From CALMEC01 sp031376485 (GTDB lineage Bacteria; Actinomycetota; Thermoleophilia; Miltoncostaeales; Miltoncostaeaceae), in contig JANMDV010000057.1 of NCBI GenBank assembly GCA_031376485.1, forward strand, positions 1 to 64,000: 64,000 nt of DNA. Reading direction: 5' to 3'. The translations under genes and the position numbers were made by a program. The notes below the pieces were generated by a model. That model did no database searches. It was not told the origin of the DNA and saw only the letters and a program-made list of their open reading frames with translations. This document shows positions 17,034 through 25,100 of the stretch, piece by piece. Every line of letters starts with the position of its first letter. The first letter of the stretch is position 1.

Positions 17034-17705
17034 GTGGCGTTTCTGCTGACCTCGGACCGAATCGATTACCTCGAGGCGTGGGGGTTGCAGCGCGAGCTTG
17101 CGGCGCAGCGTGCCAGGGGCGACATACCCGACGTCGTGTGGTTGCTGGAGCACCCCCCCGTCTACACGTACGGCCGGCATGGCCGGCGTGAGGACTTGTT
17201 CGCTGACGACGCCGGCTTGGCGGCACTGGGCGCGACCTGCGCTCAGTGCGACCGCGGCGGCCAGATGACCTGGCACGGCCCGGGGCAGACCACCGGTTAC
17301 GTCATCGCTGATGTCCGCGCCCACGGCGGCGTCCGCCGGTTCGTACATGCGCTGGTCGGGGCGATGGCCGACGCCAGCGCCATCGCCGGCGCGCTTGCGG
17401 GCGACGATGCGATGGGCCTGTACGTCCACGGACGCAAGCTCGGCAGCGTCGGCATTCGCGTCAACGGCGGCATCACGACGCACGGCCTTGCGCTCAACCG
17501 CGATCCCGATCTGACGTGGTTCGCACGAATGTCCGCCTGCGGCGCTCCGGACGTCGCCGCCACCTCGATCGCACACGAACACGGCGACGCTGATCGCAAT
17601 CGGACCGAGACAGCCCTGGTAACCGCACTCGCCGAGCGCCTGGGCCTGGGTGAACTGACGCCCGTCGACGTGCGCGACCTGCTTTCATACGGCGCCCAGG
17701 GTTAG
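17034..17705 (+). CDS. lipB: Octanoyl-[ACP]:protein N-octanoyltransferase LipB
   Basis: A 223-residue LipB, normal length. The signature RGGQMTWHGPGQ is at 74-85, the catalytic Lys135 in GRKLGSVGIRV, and the catalytic Cys169 in MSACGAPDV. It transfers octanoate from acyl carrier protein to the lipoyl-domain Lys of enzymes such as the E2 encoded 1.4 kb upstream; LipA would then insert sulfur. No lipA is in the window. The start is GTG 17034, with no Shine-Dalgarno but a -10 box 6 nt upstream. The gene is bracketed by two repeat copies, B2 upstream and C beginning at its stop codon. Confidence 0.95.
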   Translation: MAFLLTSDRIDYLEAWGLQRELAAQRARGDIPDVVWLLEHPPVYTYGRHGRREDLFADDAGLAALGATCAQCDRGGQMTWHGPGQTTGYVIADVRAHGGVRRFVHALVGAMADASAIAGALAGDDAMGLYVHGRKLGSVGIRVNGGITTHGLALNRDPDLTWFARMSACGAPDVAATSIAHEHGDADRNRTETALVTALAERLGLGELTPVDVRDLLSYGAQG

Positions 17706-17867
17706 GGCCGGTCCAGAAGGAGTCTCGCGAAGGGTGACGAGCGAAAACCGAGCGAGGCGGCGCTGGGCGAGCCTCGCCACGACTGGTCGAAAAAACGAAC
17801 TCGCCAGTGGCGTATCGCGACGATTTGCAGCCGCTCACCGAGTGGGAGTTCTGACACAGGCACTTAA
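17703..17867 (+). repeat. Dispersed hairpin repeat, copy C
   Basis: It runs from the lipB stop TAG to TTAA at 17864-17867, filling the gap between lipB and the convergent 58-aa gene, whose stop begins one base later. Core GACGAGCGAAAACCGAG is present. The outer stem GGGCGAG/CTCGCC is kept but the inner hairpin differs (a CGACTGGTCG palindrome). The ends are imperfect inverted repeats. Confidence 0.85.
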
Positions 17868-18044
17868 TTAATAACCCAGGAGTTGCTCCCAGGCGACCAG
17901 GGCCGCAGCGACGAGGACGTCGTCGTCCGGATCAATCCCGGCTTGCGCGACCCACTCGGCCAGCATCGGCCACTCGACTTCGAACGGCTCGACATCGGGG
18001 TGGGCATTTCGCAACGCGGTCGCCGCACGCTCTGCGATCACCAT
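17868..18044 (-). CDS. Small acidic protein of unknown function
   Basis: A 58-residue frame starting MVIAERAATALRNAHPDVEP and ending VAWEQLLGY, rich in Ala and acidic residues, probably all-helical. ATG 18044 overlaps the stop of the upstream membrane protein by 7 bp, a common coupling here, and the composition is protein-like throughout. A longer frame reaching 18194 is the shadow of that membrane gene. The TAA stop at 17868-17870 borders repeat copy C. No family recognised. Confidence 0.6.
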   Translation of the reverse strand: MVIAERAATALRNAHPDVEPFEVEWPMLAEWVAQAGIDPDDDVLVAAALVAWEQLLGY

Positions 18045-18247
18045 ACGTTGACCGCCGCCGCCCCTGCCAGGACAATGACGAGCACGCCGTACCCGGAGTA
18101 CCCCAGGACGAACAGCAGCACCGCCAGCGCCAAAAGCAGAATGGCCAGACCACCCCACACCGCCCGGGGCAACCCGTCGGCACCCAATGTCCATCCGCGT
18201 TCCGGCGGAGCGCCGCGGCGACGCGGACGTTCGTCGTCAACCGTCAT
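18038..18247 (-). CDS. Small membrane protein
   Basis: A 69-residue protein with a basic N-terminus (DERPRRRGAPPERGW) and two adjacent hydrophobic segments (about 29-49 and 52-68) ending VNVW. It looks like a two-helix hairpin membrane protein. ATG 18247 is chosen because the upstream extension is out of character. It is divergent from the peroxiredoxin gene and overlaps the small acidic gene downstream. Function unknown. Confidence 0.65.
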   Translation of the reverse strand: MTVDDERPRRRGAPPERGWTLGADGLPRAVWGGLAILLLALAVLLFVLGYSGYGVLVIVLAGAAAVNVW

Positions 18248-18322
18248 GTCGAGGAAGACTAGCGCCGGGTCTCGGCGGACACGGTGTACTACCCTGCGCT
18301 CGTACCACACACGGGAGGAGCC

Positions 18323-18790
18323 ATGGCAGTCGAAGTCGGACAGGAAGCACCAGATTTCACGCTCAAGAATCAAACCGGTGACGAGGTCACGCTGTCGAGC
18401 TTCCGCGGCGCCAAGAACGTCGTCCTCGTCTTCTCCCCCTTGGCCTTCAGCGGCGTGTGTACGACACAGTTCAGCGCGGTCGGCCCGCGCGAGGGCAGGT
18501 ACGCCGATGAGCAGGCGCAGGTGCTCGGCGTGTCCGTCGATAGCTTCCACGTCCAAGCCGCGTTCGCCAGATCACTGGGCCTGGACGCGACGATGATGCT
18601 GGCCGACTTCGAGCCCAAGGGAGCCGTCGCCCGAAGCTACGGCGTGTACCGCGACGAGCGGGGCCACTCGGCCCGCGCCACGTTCGTCATCGACACGAAG
18701 GGAATCATCCAGCACGCGGAGATCCCGGTTCCGCTCGAACTCCCCGACGAGGGAGCCGTCATGGCCGCCCTCGCCACCTGCAATAGTTAA
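18323..18790 (+). CDS. Peroxiredoxin (AhpE/BCP-like)
   Basis: A 155-residue thioredoxin-fold peroxidase. The active site SPLAFSGVCTTQF contains peroxidatic Cys46 with the P-x-x-x-S/T-x-x-C arrangement (Pro39, Ser43), and Arg in SARATFVID stabilises it. The arrangement is AhpE-like. Only a C-terminal Cys near the end (TCNS) could act as a resolving Cys, so it may be a one-Cys type. It reduces hydrogen and organic peroxides or peroxynitrite. GGGAGGAG precedes ATG 18323; the frame upstream to 18284 is ignored. The stop TAA begins repeat copy D. Confidence 0.92.
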   Translation: MAVEVGQEAPDFTLKNQTGDEVTLSSFRGAKNVVLVFSPLAFSGVCTTQFSAVGPREGRYADEQAQVLGVSVDSFHVQAAFARSLGLDATMMLADFEPKGAVARSYGVYRDERGHSARATFVIDTKGIIQHAEIPVPLELPDEGAVMAALATCNS

Positions 18791-18908
18791 GGGTCCACGC
18801 AAAAAAATACTGAACAGTTTGGCGGCTGCAAACCGTCGCGATACGGCGTCGCCTCACTCGGTTTTCGCTCGCCATCCGGCACAGCAGTTATTTTTGCGCG
18901 AACCATAA
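18788..18908 (-). repeat. Dispersed hairpin repeat, copy D (internally deleted)
   Basis: Reverse-oriented 115-bp copy with TAA at both borders. The ends GGGTCCACGCAAAAA and TTTTTGCGCGAACCA are near-perfect inverted repeats. The core blocks CGAAAACCGAGTGAG and GCGACGGTTTGCAGCCGCC are kept, but the central hairpin is cleanly missing. It starts at the peroxiredoxin stop and ends directly before the metallothionein ribosome-binding site. Confidence 0.85.
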
Positions 18909-18918
18909 GGAGACCCAC

Positions 18919-19059
18919 ATGGCTGTTTGCGCCCACACCGTATGCACCTGCGAAGCCGCCGACGGAAGCCAGTACTGCTCACCGTTCTGTGAGGGCAACA
19001 CCGATGCCCCCGAGTGCCACTGCCACCACGAGGGCTGCGCGGCACCGCACCACCACTAG
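18919..19059 (+). CDS. Metallothionein-like Cys/His protein
   Basis: A 46-residue protein with eight Cys (4, 9, 11, 20, 24, 33, 35, 40) and seven His, ending in HHH. The pattern CxC, YCSxxC and CHCHHxGC resembles bacterial SmtA/BmtA-type metallothioneins, which bind Zn, Cu or Cd in thiolate clusters. It is too short for routine gene finders. AAGGAG ends 6 nt before ATG 18919 and immediately follows repeat D, and a strong hairpin terminator follows the stop. Co-location with a peroxiredoxin fits metal or redox stress protection, which is inference. Confidence 0.8.
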   Translation: MAVCAHTVCTCEAADGSQYCSPFCEGNTDAPECHCHHEGCAAPHHH

Positions 19060-19069
19060 CCCTCCCCTT

Positions 19070-19106
19070 GATGTCACGTCGGGTGCCGAGCATCCGACGT
19101 GACATC
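19070..19106. terminator. Bidirectional hairpin terminator
   Basis: A perfect 13-bp inverted repeat, GATGTCACGTCGG, 11-nt loop, CCGACGTGACATC, between the convergent metallothionein and dodecin genes. There is no T-tract, which is usual for actinobacterial hairpin terminators. Confidence 0.75.
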
Positions 19107-19121
19107 GCGGTGAGGAGGAGG

Positions 19122-19334
19122 TCAGCCCTCGTACTTGAACGAAAGGTTGAGACGCGTGCGGAAGCGCACGATTTTGCCGTCGTCGATCGAGACGTCGAGC
19201 TTGGTGACCTCGGCGACGCGCAGATCGCGGAGGCTGCCGGAGGCCGTTTCGATGGCCGTGCGGGCTGCCGCCTCCCACGACTCGCTGCTGGTCCCAACGA
19301 CGTCGATCACCCGGTACACGCTTTCATCTGCCAT
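19122..19334 (-). CDS. Dodecin flavoprotein
   Basis: A 70-residue protein matching dodecin throughout: SVYRVIDVVGTSSESWEAAA, an amphipathic helix, then RVAEVTKLDVSIDDGKI and the C-terminal strand FRTRLNLSFKYEG. Dodecins assemble into hollow dodecamers that store flavin or CoA and buffer free flavins. ATG 19334 is chosen by alignment; the frame continues to 19451 but that part is the shadow of the intergenic region. It is convergent with the metallothionein gene and separated from the nitrilase gene by 92 bp. Confidence 0.93.
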   Translation of the reverse strand: MADESVYRVIDVVGTSSESWEAAARTAIETASGSLRDLRVAEVTKLDVSIDDGKIVRFRTRLNLSFKYEG

Positions 19335-19426
19335 CTCACGCCCCCAATTCGGTTCGGTGTGGATCACTCGAGGCCTCGTGGCGATGCGCACGAAGTCCTG
19401 GAAATCATACGTGGCCCGAGGGCGAC

Positions 19427-20317
19427 TTACACCTCGATATCCGACCGGCAATAATGGCCTGCGACATCGAACACACGACGGGCCGCGATGATCTGCCCAA
19501 GGTCACAGTCGGCGTAGATGATCCCTTCACGACCAGTGATCGGGCCGGCGATGACGTTGCCCCACGGGTCGACGATCACGCTGTTGCCGACGAGTAGCTC
19601 GTCCGGGCACCCGGCGAGTTCCTCCATCAGAGGAAAATCGTCCGGAAAGTCGTCGCGACGCAGATACTGGACTGGTGACAAGACGAACGCCCCCGCCTCG
19701 AATGCATACGTGCGCATCGCGGCGATCCAGATGTCACGATCGTCCGCCGTGGGGGCCAGATAGAAATCCACGCCACCGCGGTGCAGTGCCTGCCGGGCCG
19801 CGGGCATGAAGTTCTCCCAACACAGAAGCCCTCCGAGCCGGCCGAAGTCGGCCTGGAGCGGCTCCAGGTCGTCGCCGGGGCCTTGACCCCAGAAGACCCG
19901 CTCGTGCAGGGTCGGCATGAGCTTGCGATGGCGATGGGCAAGCCGCCCGTCCGGGGCGAACCAGAGCAGCGAGTTCCACAAGGTTCCCGGCCGCGTCGGA
20001 TTGCGCTCGTTGACACCGATCGCGACCCAGGCACGGGTTCGCCGGGCGGCGGCGCCCAGGCGATCGGTCAGCGGCCCCGGGACGTCGACGGCGGCGGCCC
20101 ACATGCGCCGATGGAGCTCGGCCGCCTCGCTCGTGAACTGCGCAGATGCGTGCGCCCATCGTGAACTGGGATACAGCGCGACGAACACCTCGGGCAGCGC
20201 GATGAGCCGGGCGCCGGCTGCGGCGGCCTCGCCGATCAGGCCGCACGCCTTCGCGACCGAGGCGTCGGCGTCCAGAATCACCGGCGTCGCCTGCACCACC
20301 GCAACCGTCACGTTCAT
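19427..20317 (-). CDS. Nitrilase-superfamily carbon-nitrogen hydrolase
   Basis: A 296-residue enzyme with the Glu-Lys-Cys triad: Glu43 in LIALPEVF, Lys132 in RHRKLMPT and Cys166 in GGLLCWENFMP. The CWEN motif and length favour a true nitrilase/cyanide hydratase branch rather than an amidase. It would convert a nitrile to a carboxylate and ammonia. ATG 20317 shares bases with the stop of the CoA-transferase gene (ATGA). Operon order is SnoaL-like, CoA transferase, nitrilase, suggesting a small catabolic pathway in which a nitrile-derived acid is activated as its CoA ester. The substrate is unknown. Confidence 0.92.
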   Translation of the reverse strand: MNVTVAVVQATPVILDADASVAKACGLIGEAAAAGARLIALPEVFVALYPSSRWAHASAQFTSEAAELHRRMWAAAVDVPGPLTDRLGAAARRTRAWVAIGVNERNPTRPGTLWNSLLWFAPDGRLAHRHRKLMPTLHERVFWGQGPGDDLEPLQADFGRLGGLLCWENFMPAARQALHRGGVDFYLAPTADDRDIWIAAMRTYAFEAGAFVLSPVQYLRRDDFPDDFPLMEELAGCPDELLVGNSVIVDPWGNVIAGPITGREGIIYADCDLGQIIAARRVFDVAGHYCRSDIEV

Positions 20318-21432
20318 GACCCGGCCTCCGCGGACGACCGAAGCGACGACAGGACCTGGTCGGTGTGCTCGCCGAGGCGCGGGGCCGGACGACGGGTAAC
20401 CGCGGGTGTGCGGGAGAGGCGAAGCGGCGGGCCGGTCACGAGCTCAGTGCCGAGTGTCGGATCCGTGATCTCGACGATGAGGCCCAACGCCCGTGCCTGC
20501 GGATGGTCGAGCAGCGCGAACGGCCGCTCCTCGACGACGCCGTGCGGCAGCTCGGCGTCCTGCAGCACCGACCGCCAGTGCGCCGTCGACTCCTGCGCCA
20601 GACGCTCACCCAACAGATCGGCGAGAGCGCCGTTGTTGACGACACGGGATTCCAGGTCGGCGAAGCGGGGATCGGCGAGCAGCGCGCCGAGGCCAACCGC
20701 GTTCAGAAGCCGCTCATGCAACCGTGGCGCGTAACAGGCGATCGCGACCCCCCCGTCGCTCGCCGGGTACGTGCGGTACAGGGCCCCGACGAACCGGTTG
20801 AACAACGGTTCCCCGGAGTCCTCGCGGATGAGGCGGTGTGCGGCGAGCGCCGCTGAGGCTTCGAGCAGGGATGTCTCGACCACTTGGCCCAGCCCGCTGC
20901 GCTCGCGTTCGAACAGGGCGGCGATGATCCCCGCGACCATAATCCAGGGCACCAGCGTGTCGTGCGCCGGAACCGGCAACACCCGCCCGCCGTTCGCGCT
21001 GACCAGCCCAGACTCGGATTGCAGGGCGACGTCGGTTCCCCGCCCTCCTTCGGGTCCGAACGCCGACAGGGCGCAGTAGACGAGGCGCGGGTTTCGGGCG
21101 CAGAGCGTCTCCGCCCCGGCGCCGAGACGCTCAGCGACGCCTGGGGCGAGGCTGTGCACGAACACGTCGGCCCGATCGACCAGCTCCAGGACGGCCTGCG
21201 TGCCCTCGTCGGTGTGCAGATCGAGAACGACTCCGAGCTTGTCCCGATTGACCGCATGGAACACGCGGCTCTCGCCGTGGACGTCGTCGACACGCCGCCA
21301 TTGATCCCCCTCGGGCGGCTCCACCTTGATCACCTCGGCCCCAAGCTGGGCGAGGCCCATCGTGGCAAGCGGACCACCGAGATGGTGGGTCAGGTCGACA
21401 ACCCGGATGCCGTCCAAGGGTCCAGGGGTCAT
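20314..21432 (-). CDS. CaiB/BaiF family (type III) CoA-transferase
   Basis: A 372-residue family III CoA-transferase. The N-terminal GIRVVDLTHHLGGPLATMGLA, then LGAEVIKVEPPEGD (the CoA-binding loop), NRDKLGVVLDL and GTDVALQSESG with the catalytic Asp are all typical. It moves CoA between carboxylic acids through an enzyme anhydride. ATG 21432 overlaps the upstream gene by ATGA, and the stop overlaps the nitrilase start. An open frame running on to 21885 is spurious. The donor and acceptor acids are unknown. Confidence 0.92.
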   Translation of the reverse strand: MTPGPLDGIRVVDLTHHLGGPLATMGLAQLGAEVIKVEPPEGDQWRRVDDVHGESRVFHAVNRDKLGVVLDLHTDEGTQAVLELVDRADVFVHSLAPGVAERLGAGAETLCARNPRLVYCALSAFGPEGGRGTDVALQSESGLVSANGGRVLPVPAHDTLVPWIMVAGIIAALFERERSGLGQVVETSLLEASAALAAHRLIREDSGEPLFNRFVGALYRTYPASDGGVAIACYAPRLHERLLNAVGLGALLADPRFADLESRVVNNGALADLLGERLAQESTAHWRSVLQDAELPHGVVEERPFALLDHPQARALGLIVEITDPTLGTELVTGPPLRLSRTPAVTRRPAPRLGEHTDQVLSSLRSSAEAGS

Positions 21433-21824
21433 GACCGCTCCCCGTACGCCGCGGCCAGCTCCGGTTCGCCCTGCCGGGGCCCGCAACAGTAGATGCGGTG
21501 ATCGCGGATGCCGGCGGGCCCGACGTCCATGACGTGGGCTTGGCGCACCACCCAGCTCGCGCCCTCGAATGTGCTGGTGCGCTCGAACTCGACGACGACC
21601 CGGTCGCCATCGCGGACCGTGCTGAGGAACGAGAACCCCGGGTTTTCCTCCCAGCTGGCGTACCACTCCGCAAGCTTCTCGGCGACGGCGTCGACGCCCT
21701 CGGAGCTTTGGAAAGTGTTGGGGGTCATCGTGACGAGGCGGGCCTCGGGTGCGTATGCGGCGCGGATGCCGGCGGCGTCCTTGCTGTCGATCGCTCCAAG
21801 CAGAGTTGTGACGAAGTCGCTCAT
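21429..21824 (-). CDS. SnoaL/NTF2-like protein
   Basis: A 131-residue protein with the cone-shaped alpha+beta fold pattern of SnoaL-like and ketosteroid-isomerase-like proteins: an N-terminal helix (SDFVTTLLGAIDSKDAAGIR), AYAPEARLVTMTP, then WEENPGFSFLSTVRDGDRVVVEFERTSTFEG. The family includes small isomerases, hydrolases and ligand-binding proteins. ATG 21824 with GAAAGGAA upstream is preferred over the frame start at 21866. It is the first gene of the CoA-transferase/nitrilase operon and may act on the same compound. Confidence 0.8.
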   Translation of the reverse strand: MSDFVTTLLGAIDSKDAAGIRAAYAPEARLVTMTPNTFQSSEGVDAVAEKLAEWYASWEENPGFSFLSTVRDGDRVVVEFERTSTFEGASWVVRQAHVMDVGPAGIRDHRIYCCGPRQGEPELAAAYGERS

Positions 21825-21932
21825 GACGTTCCTTTCGGCTGAGTTGATCGAGCGTGTCGGGGCCATCGTGACGGGGCATCGTCAAGCCACCGTCAACGAC
21901 GCGTCACCACATCGTGAGGAAGTGTCAATGAA

Positions 21933-22083
21933 TAACTACTGCGGCGGAGGGCGAGCGAAAACTCAAAGTCACGGCGGTGTCCGCGAGCCTCGCCGCTACT
22001 GGTGGTAACGGCGATCTCGGCGACGCCATATCGCGACGGTTTGCAGCCGCCAAACTGTTCAGTAGTTTTTGCGCGGACCCTAA
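21933..22083 (+). repeat. Dispersed hairpin repeat, copy E
   Basis: A 150-bp copy lying between two divergent genes rather than at a gene end. The right end (CAGTAGTTTTTGCGCGGACC, then CTAA) is intact. The left end starts inside at TAACTACTGC and lacks the outer 13 bases. The central hairpin is complete in the inner stem (CGCCGCTAC/GTAACGGCG), and the outer stem has two mismatches. Confidence 0.85.
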
Positions 22084-22173
22084 CGGCGGAGTACGCGCCG
22101 CGTCAACAGCCTGGGCGCCGCAGTCGGGGCCGCGGACTTGCCCTCCACACCCCGCCCCGCAAGACTGACCGTG

Positions 22174-25100
22174 ATGATGCACGCCCGGCTCTTCGGTGAT
22201 CTGGCCGTCTGGGTGGACGGACGGGAGGTCCCTCCACTCCAGGGGCTTCGGCCGCGCTCCCTGATGGCATACCTGCTGTTGCACCCGGGTCTTCATCCAC
22301 GAACCCGGCTGGCTGGCAGGTTCTGGCCGGACGTGCTCGAGACGAGCGCCCGGGCGTCGCTCCGCAGCGCGCTGTGGTCGGTGCGCGCGGCGCTCGAGGA
22401 GGCAGGCGGGGCCGAGTACCTCCACGCCGACCGGTCAAGCGTGGGCATCACGCCACAACTGCCGCGGACGGTCGATGCGGAGGAGTTCGATCGACTCGTG
22501 AGCGCTGGTGACCCAACGTCGCTGCGGGGCGCGGTGGACATCGCCGCCGCCCCGTTGCTTGCAGACCTGGCAGACGAGTGGGCCCTGGACGCGCAGGACG
22601 CACACCGCGAGCGGCTCGTCGACGTGCTCGAGCGGCTCGCCGCCGACGCGGAAGACGCCGGTGACATGGTCGGTGCGGTCCGTTGGACACGCGCGGTGCT
22701 CGGGCACGATCGCCTCCGCGAGAGCGCCCATCGGGCACTGATGCGTCGTCTCGACGCATGCGGCGAACGGGCGCAGGCGCTCACCGCGTACCGGCGCGCC
22801 CGCGCGGTGCTCGCGGCCGAACTCGGAGTCGCGCCTTCGAGCGAGACTCGAGCCCTCGCCGAAACCCTTCGCGCAGACCACCGCGAGGATGGCGATGCCG
22901 TCGAGCCGACGCAGAATGTCGCCACTCCGCGGCGCCTCGCTGTGGCCGCATGCCGCGACAAGCCGGTCATGATCGGGCGCGACCGTGAGCTCGACATCCT
23001 GCTCGACGCATGGACGCACGCACGCGCGGGCCGCGGAGGCTTGGCACTCATCGGCGGACCACCCGGCATCGGTAAGAGCCGCCTCGTCGATGCGCTCGTC
23101 GAGCGTGCTCGCGCCGACAGCGCCCGGATCGCTTCCGGCGCCGCACTGGAGCTTGCGGGCGCGCCGCCGCTTGCCCCCTGGATTGAGGCGCTTCGTGACC
23201 TCATCGCGGCGGGGACGCCACCGCCCGACGTCGCCTGGCCGTCGGATCTTGCGCGCCTCTCAGCGGTGGTGGAGTCGACCTGGCACAGGGCGCCGGGATC
23301 GCTGGCGCTTTCGCCCGATCTGGAACGGGTGCGGATCTTCGAGGCGGTGCTCGAGATGGTCGCCTGGTCTGCGGACACCCAACCCCTCGTGCTCGTGCTC
23401 GAGGACCTCCACCGTGCCGACAGCACCAGCCTCGCGCTGCTCGCGCACATCGGGCGCCGCCTCGAGGCCTCCTCCGCGCTGATCGTGGTCACGCGCCGCC
23501 TTGTCCCCGGCAATCCTGAACTCGATCTGGCGATCGACGCGATCCGCCGTCGCGGAGGCATCCGAGTGGATGTCGAACTCGACCGACTCACCGACGCGGA
23601 CGTTGCGCGGCTGGTCGGCGCGGCCGGCCTGAACCCCGACCTCGCGGCCAGGGTTGTCATCGCGGCCGAGGGGAACCCGCTGCTGGCGTCCGAAGGTGCC
23701 CGCGCCGCCGCTGACGGACGGGATCCCGCTGAGGGGCTCCACGGCGTGGTCCGTGGTCCGCTCGGGCAGCTCACGACGCGAGCACGGACGCTCGTCGACG
23801 TGATCGCCGCGGCAGGACGGCCGCTCGATCTGGGTGAGGCGCTCGACGCGATCGGCGATGAGGACCTGCACGACCCGCTCGAGGAAGGAATCGCCGCCGG
23901 GCTCCTCGACCATCACGGCGACCGGCGTGTGCGTTTCGTGCACGACCTGGTTCGCAGAGCCTGCTACACCTCACTCTCCGAGGCTCGGCGGGCAGATGCG
24001 CACCGACGGCTGGCCGTCGCCCTGACCCGGCGCCCACATCGGCAGAACGCGGAGATCGCCAGGCATATGATCCTCGGTGGCAACCTCGACGCTGCCCGCC
24101 GGCACCTGGCGGCGGCGGCGCACGAGGCCCGCGGCATTGGTGCACTTGACGAGAGCGCTGCATTCCTGCGGGAGGCGCTCGAACTCGCAAGCAGCGACGG
24201 GGCGATGGACGCGGAGCTCTGGCTGGCCCTCGCCGACGTCAGCGCGTGGCGCGCCGACCGCGACGCCATGGACGATGCGTTTGCGCACGCCGTCACCGCG
24301 CTGGAGGTGCGCCACGACACGGCGGGACTAGCGACCGCCCATGCCTTCCGGGCGCGATGGCTGCACACGACGCTGTGCTACCCGGCGGAGGCGCTTGCTG
24401 CGAGCACCCGCTCCCTCGAGATGATCGGACGGACAGACGAGGCGCTGCCGGAAGCGCACCTGTTGGCGCTCACGAGCGCCGCATGGGCGCAGTCCGTCGC
24501 GGGAGATCCCGCTGTCGTGGACGGGCTGATCCAGGACGCGCGAACCAGGCTTCAGGGCATGGGCGACCGCAGCCTGGAGGCCGAGTTGGAGCATGCGCGC
24601 GGGACCGCGTTGGTCCGGTCGGGGGCGTTCGCAGAGGCGATCGGTGTGTGCGAGCGAGCGGCCGAGCTGGCCCATCTGGCCGGTCGTCCGCAGGTCGCGG
24701 CGCTCGCGATGCTGACGGCCGCGTGCGCGGCGGCATGCGTCGGCGACGTCGATCGCGTGCTGAGCATCGCGGAGACGGTGGCCGGACGGCCGTGGCCGGG
24801 GCGGTCGCTCGAGGCCCAGGTCCGTGCGGCTCGCGCCTATGCCCTGTCGCGCCTCGGACGGATGCCCGAAGCGATCCGGGCGGCGCGGGAGAACGTCGAG
24901 CTGGCGAGCGGGGCGGACAACCACGACATCGCAGCGGTCGCAGAGTTCGACCTCGGGTCGATCCTGCTCGCGGCAGGCTCTCCACGGGAGGCCGCTGAGC
25001 GGCTCGGCGCGGCGCTCGAGGTGGTCGGCGCGCCTATTCCGCGCGCCGTCGCACGCCTCCGGCTGTCCGAAGCGCTCGTTTCGTTCGGGGATTCGGAGTG

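Noticed and set aside
16735..17226. Frames running through the repeats upstream of lipB
   Set aside because: They exist because the repeat lacks stops in some frames. The translated parts of different copies do not share a reading frame or a conserved protein.
16853..17867. Composite transposon or insertion sequence around lipB
   Set aside because: No transposase gene. The flanking copies are short non-coding repeats, so only a passive composite arrangement can be claimed.
22293..23774. 493-codon frame on the minus strand inside the AAA regulator gene
   Set aside because: Ser/Arg/Ala-rich translation without any domain. It is a GC-codon shadow of the regulator, which has clear Walker motifs.
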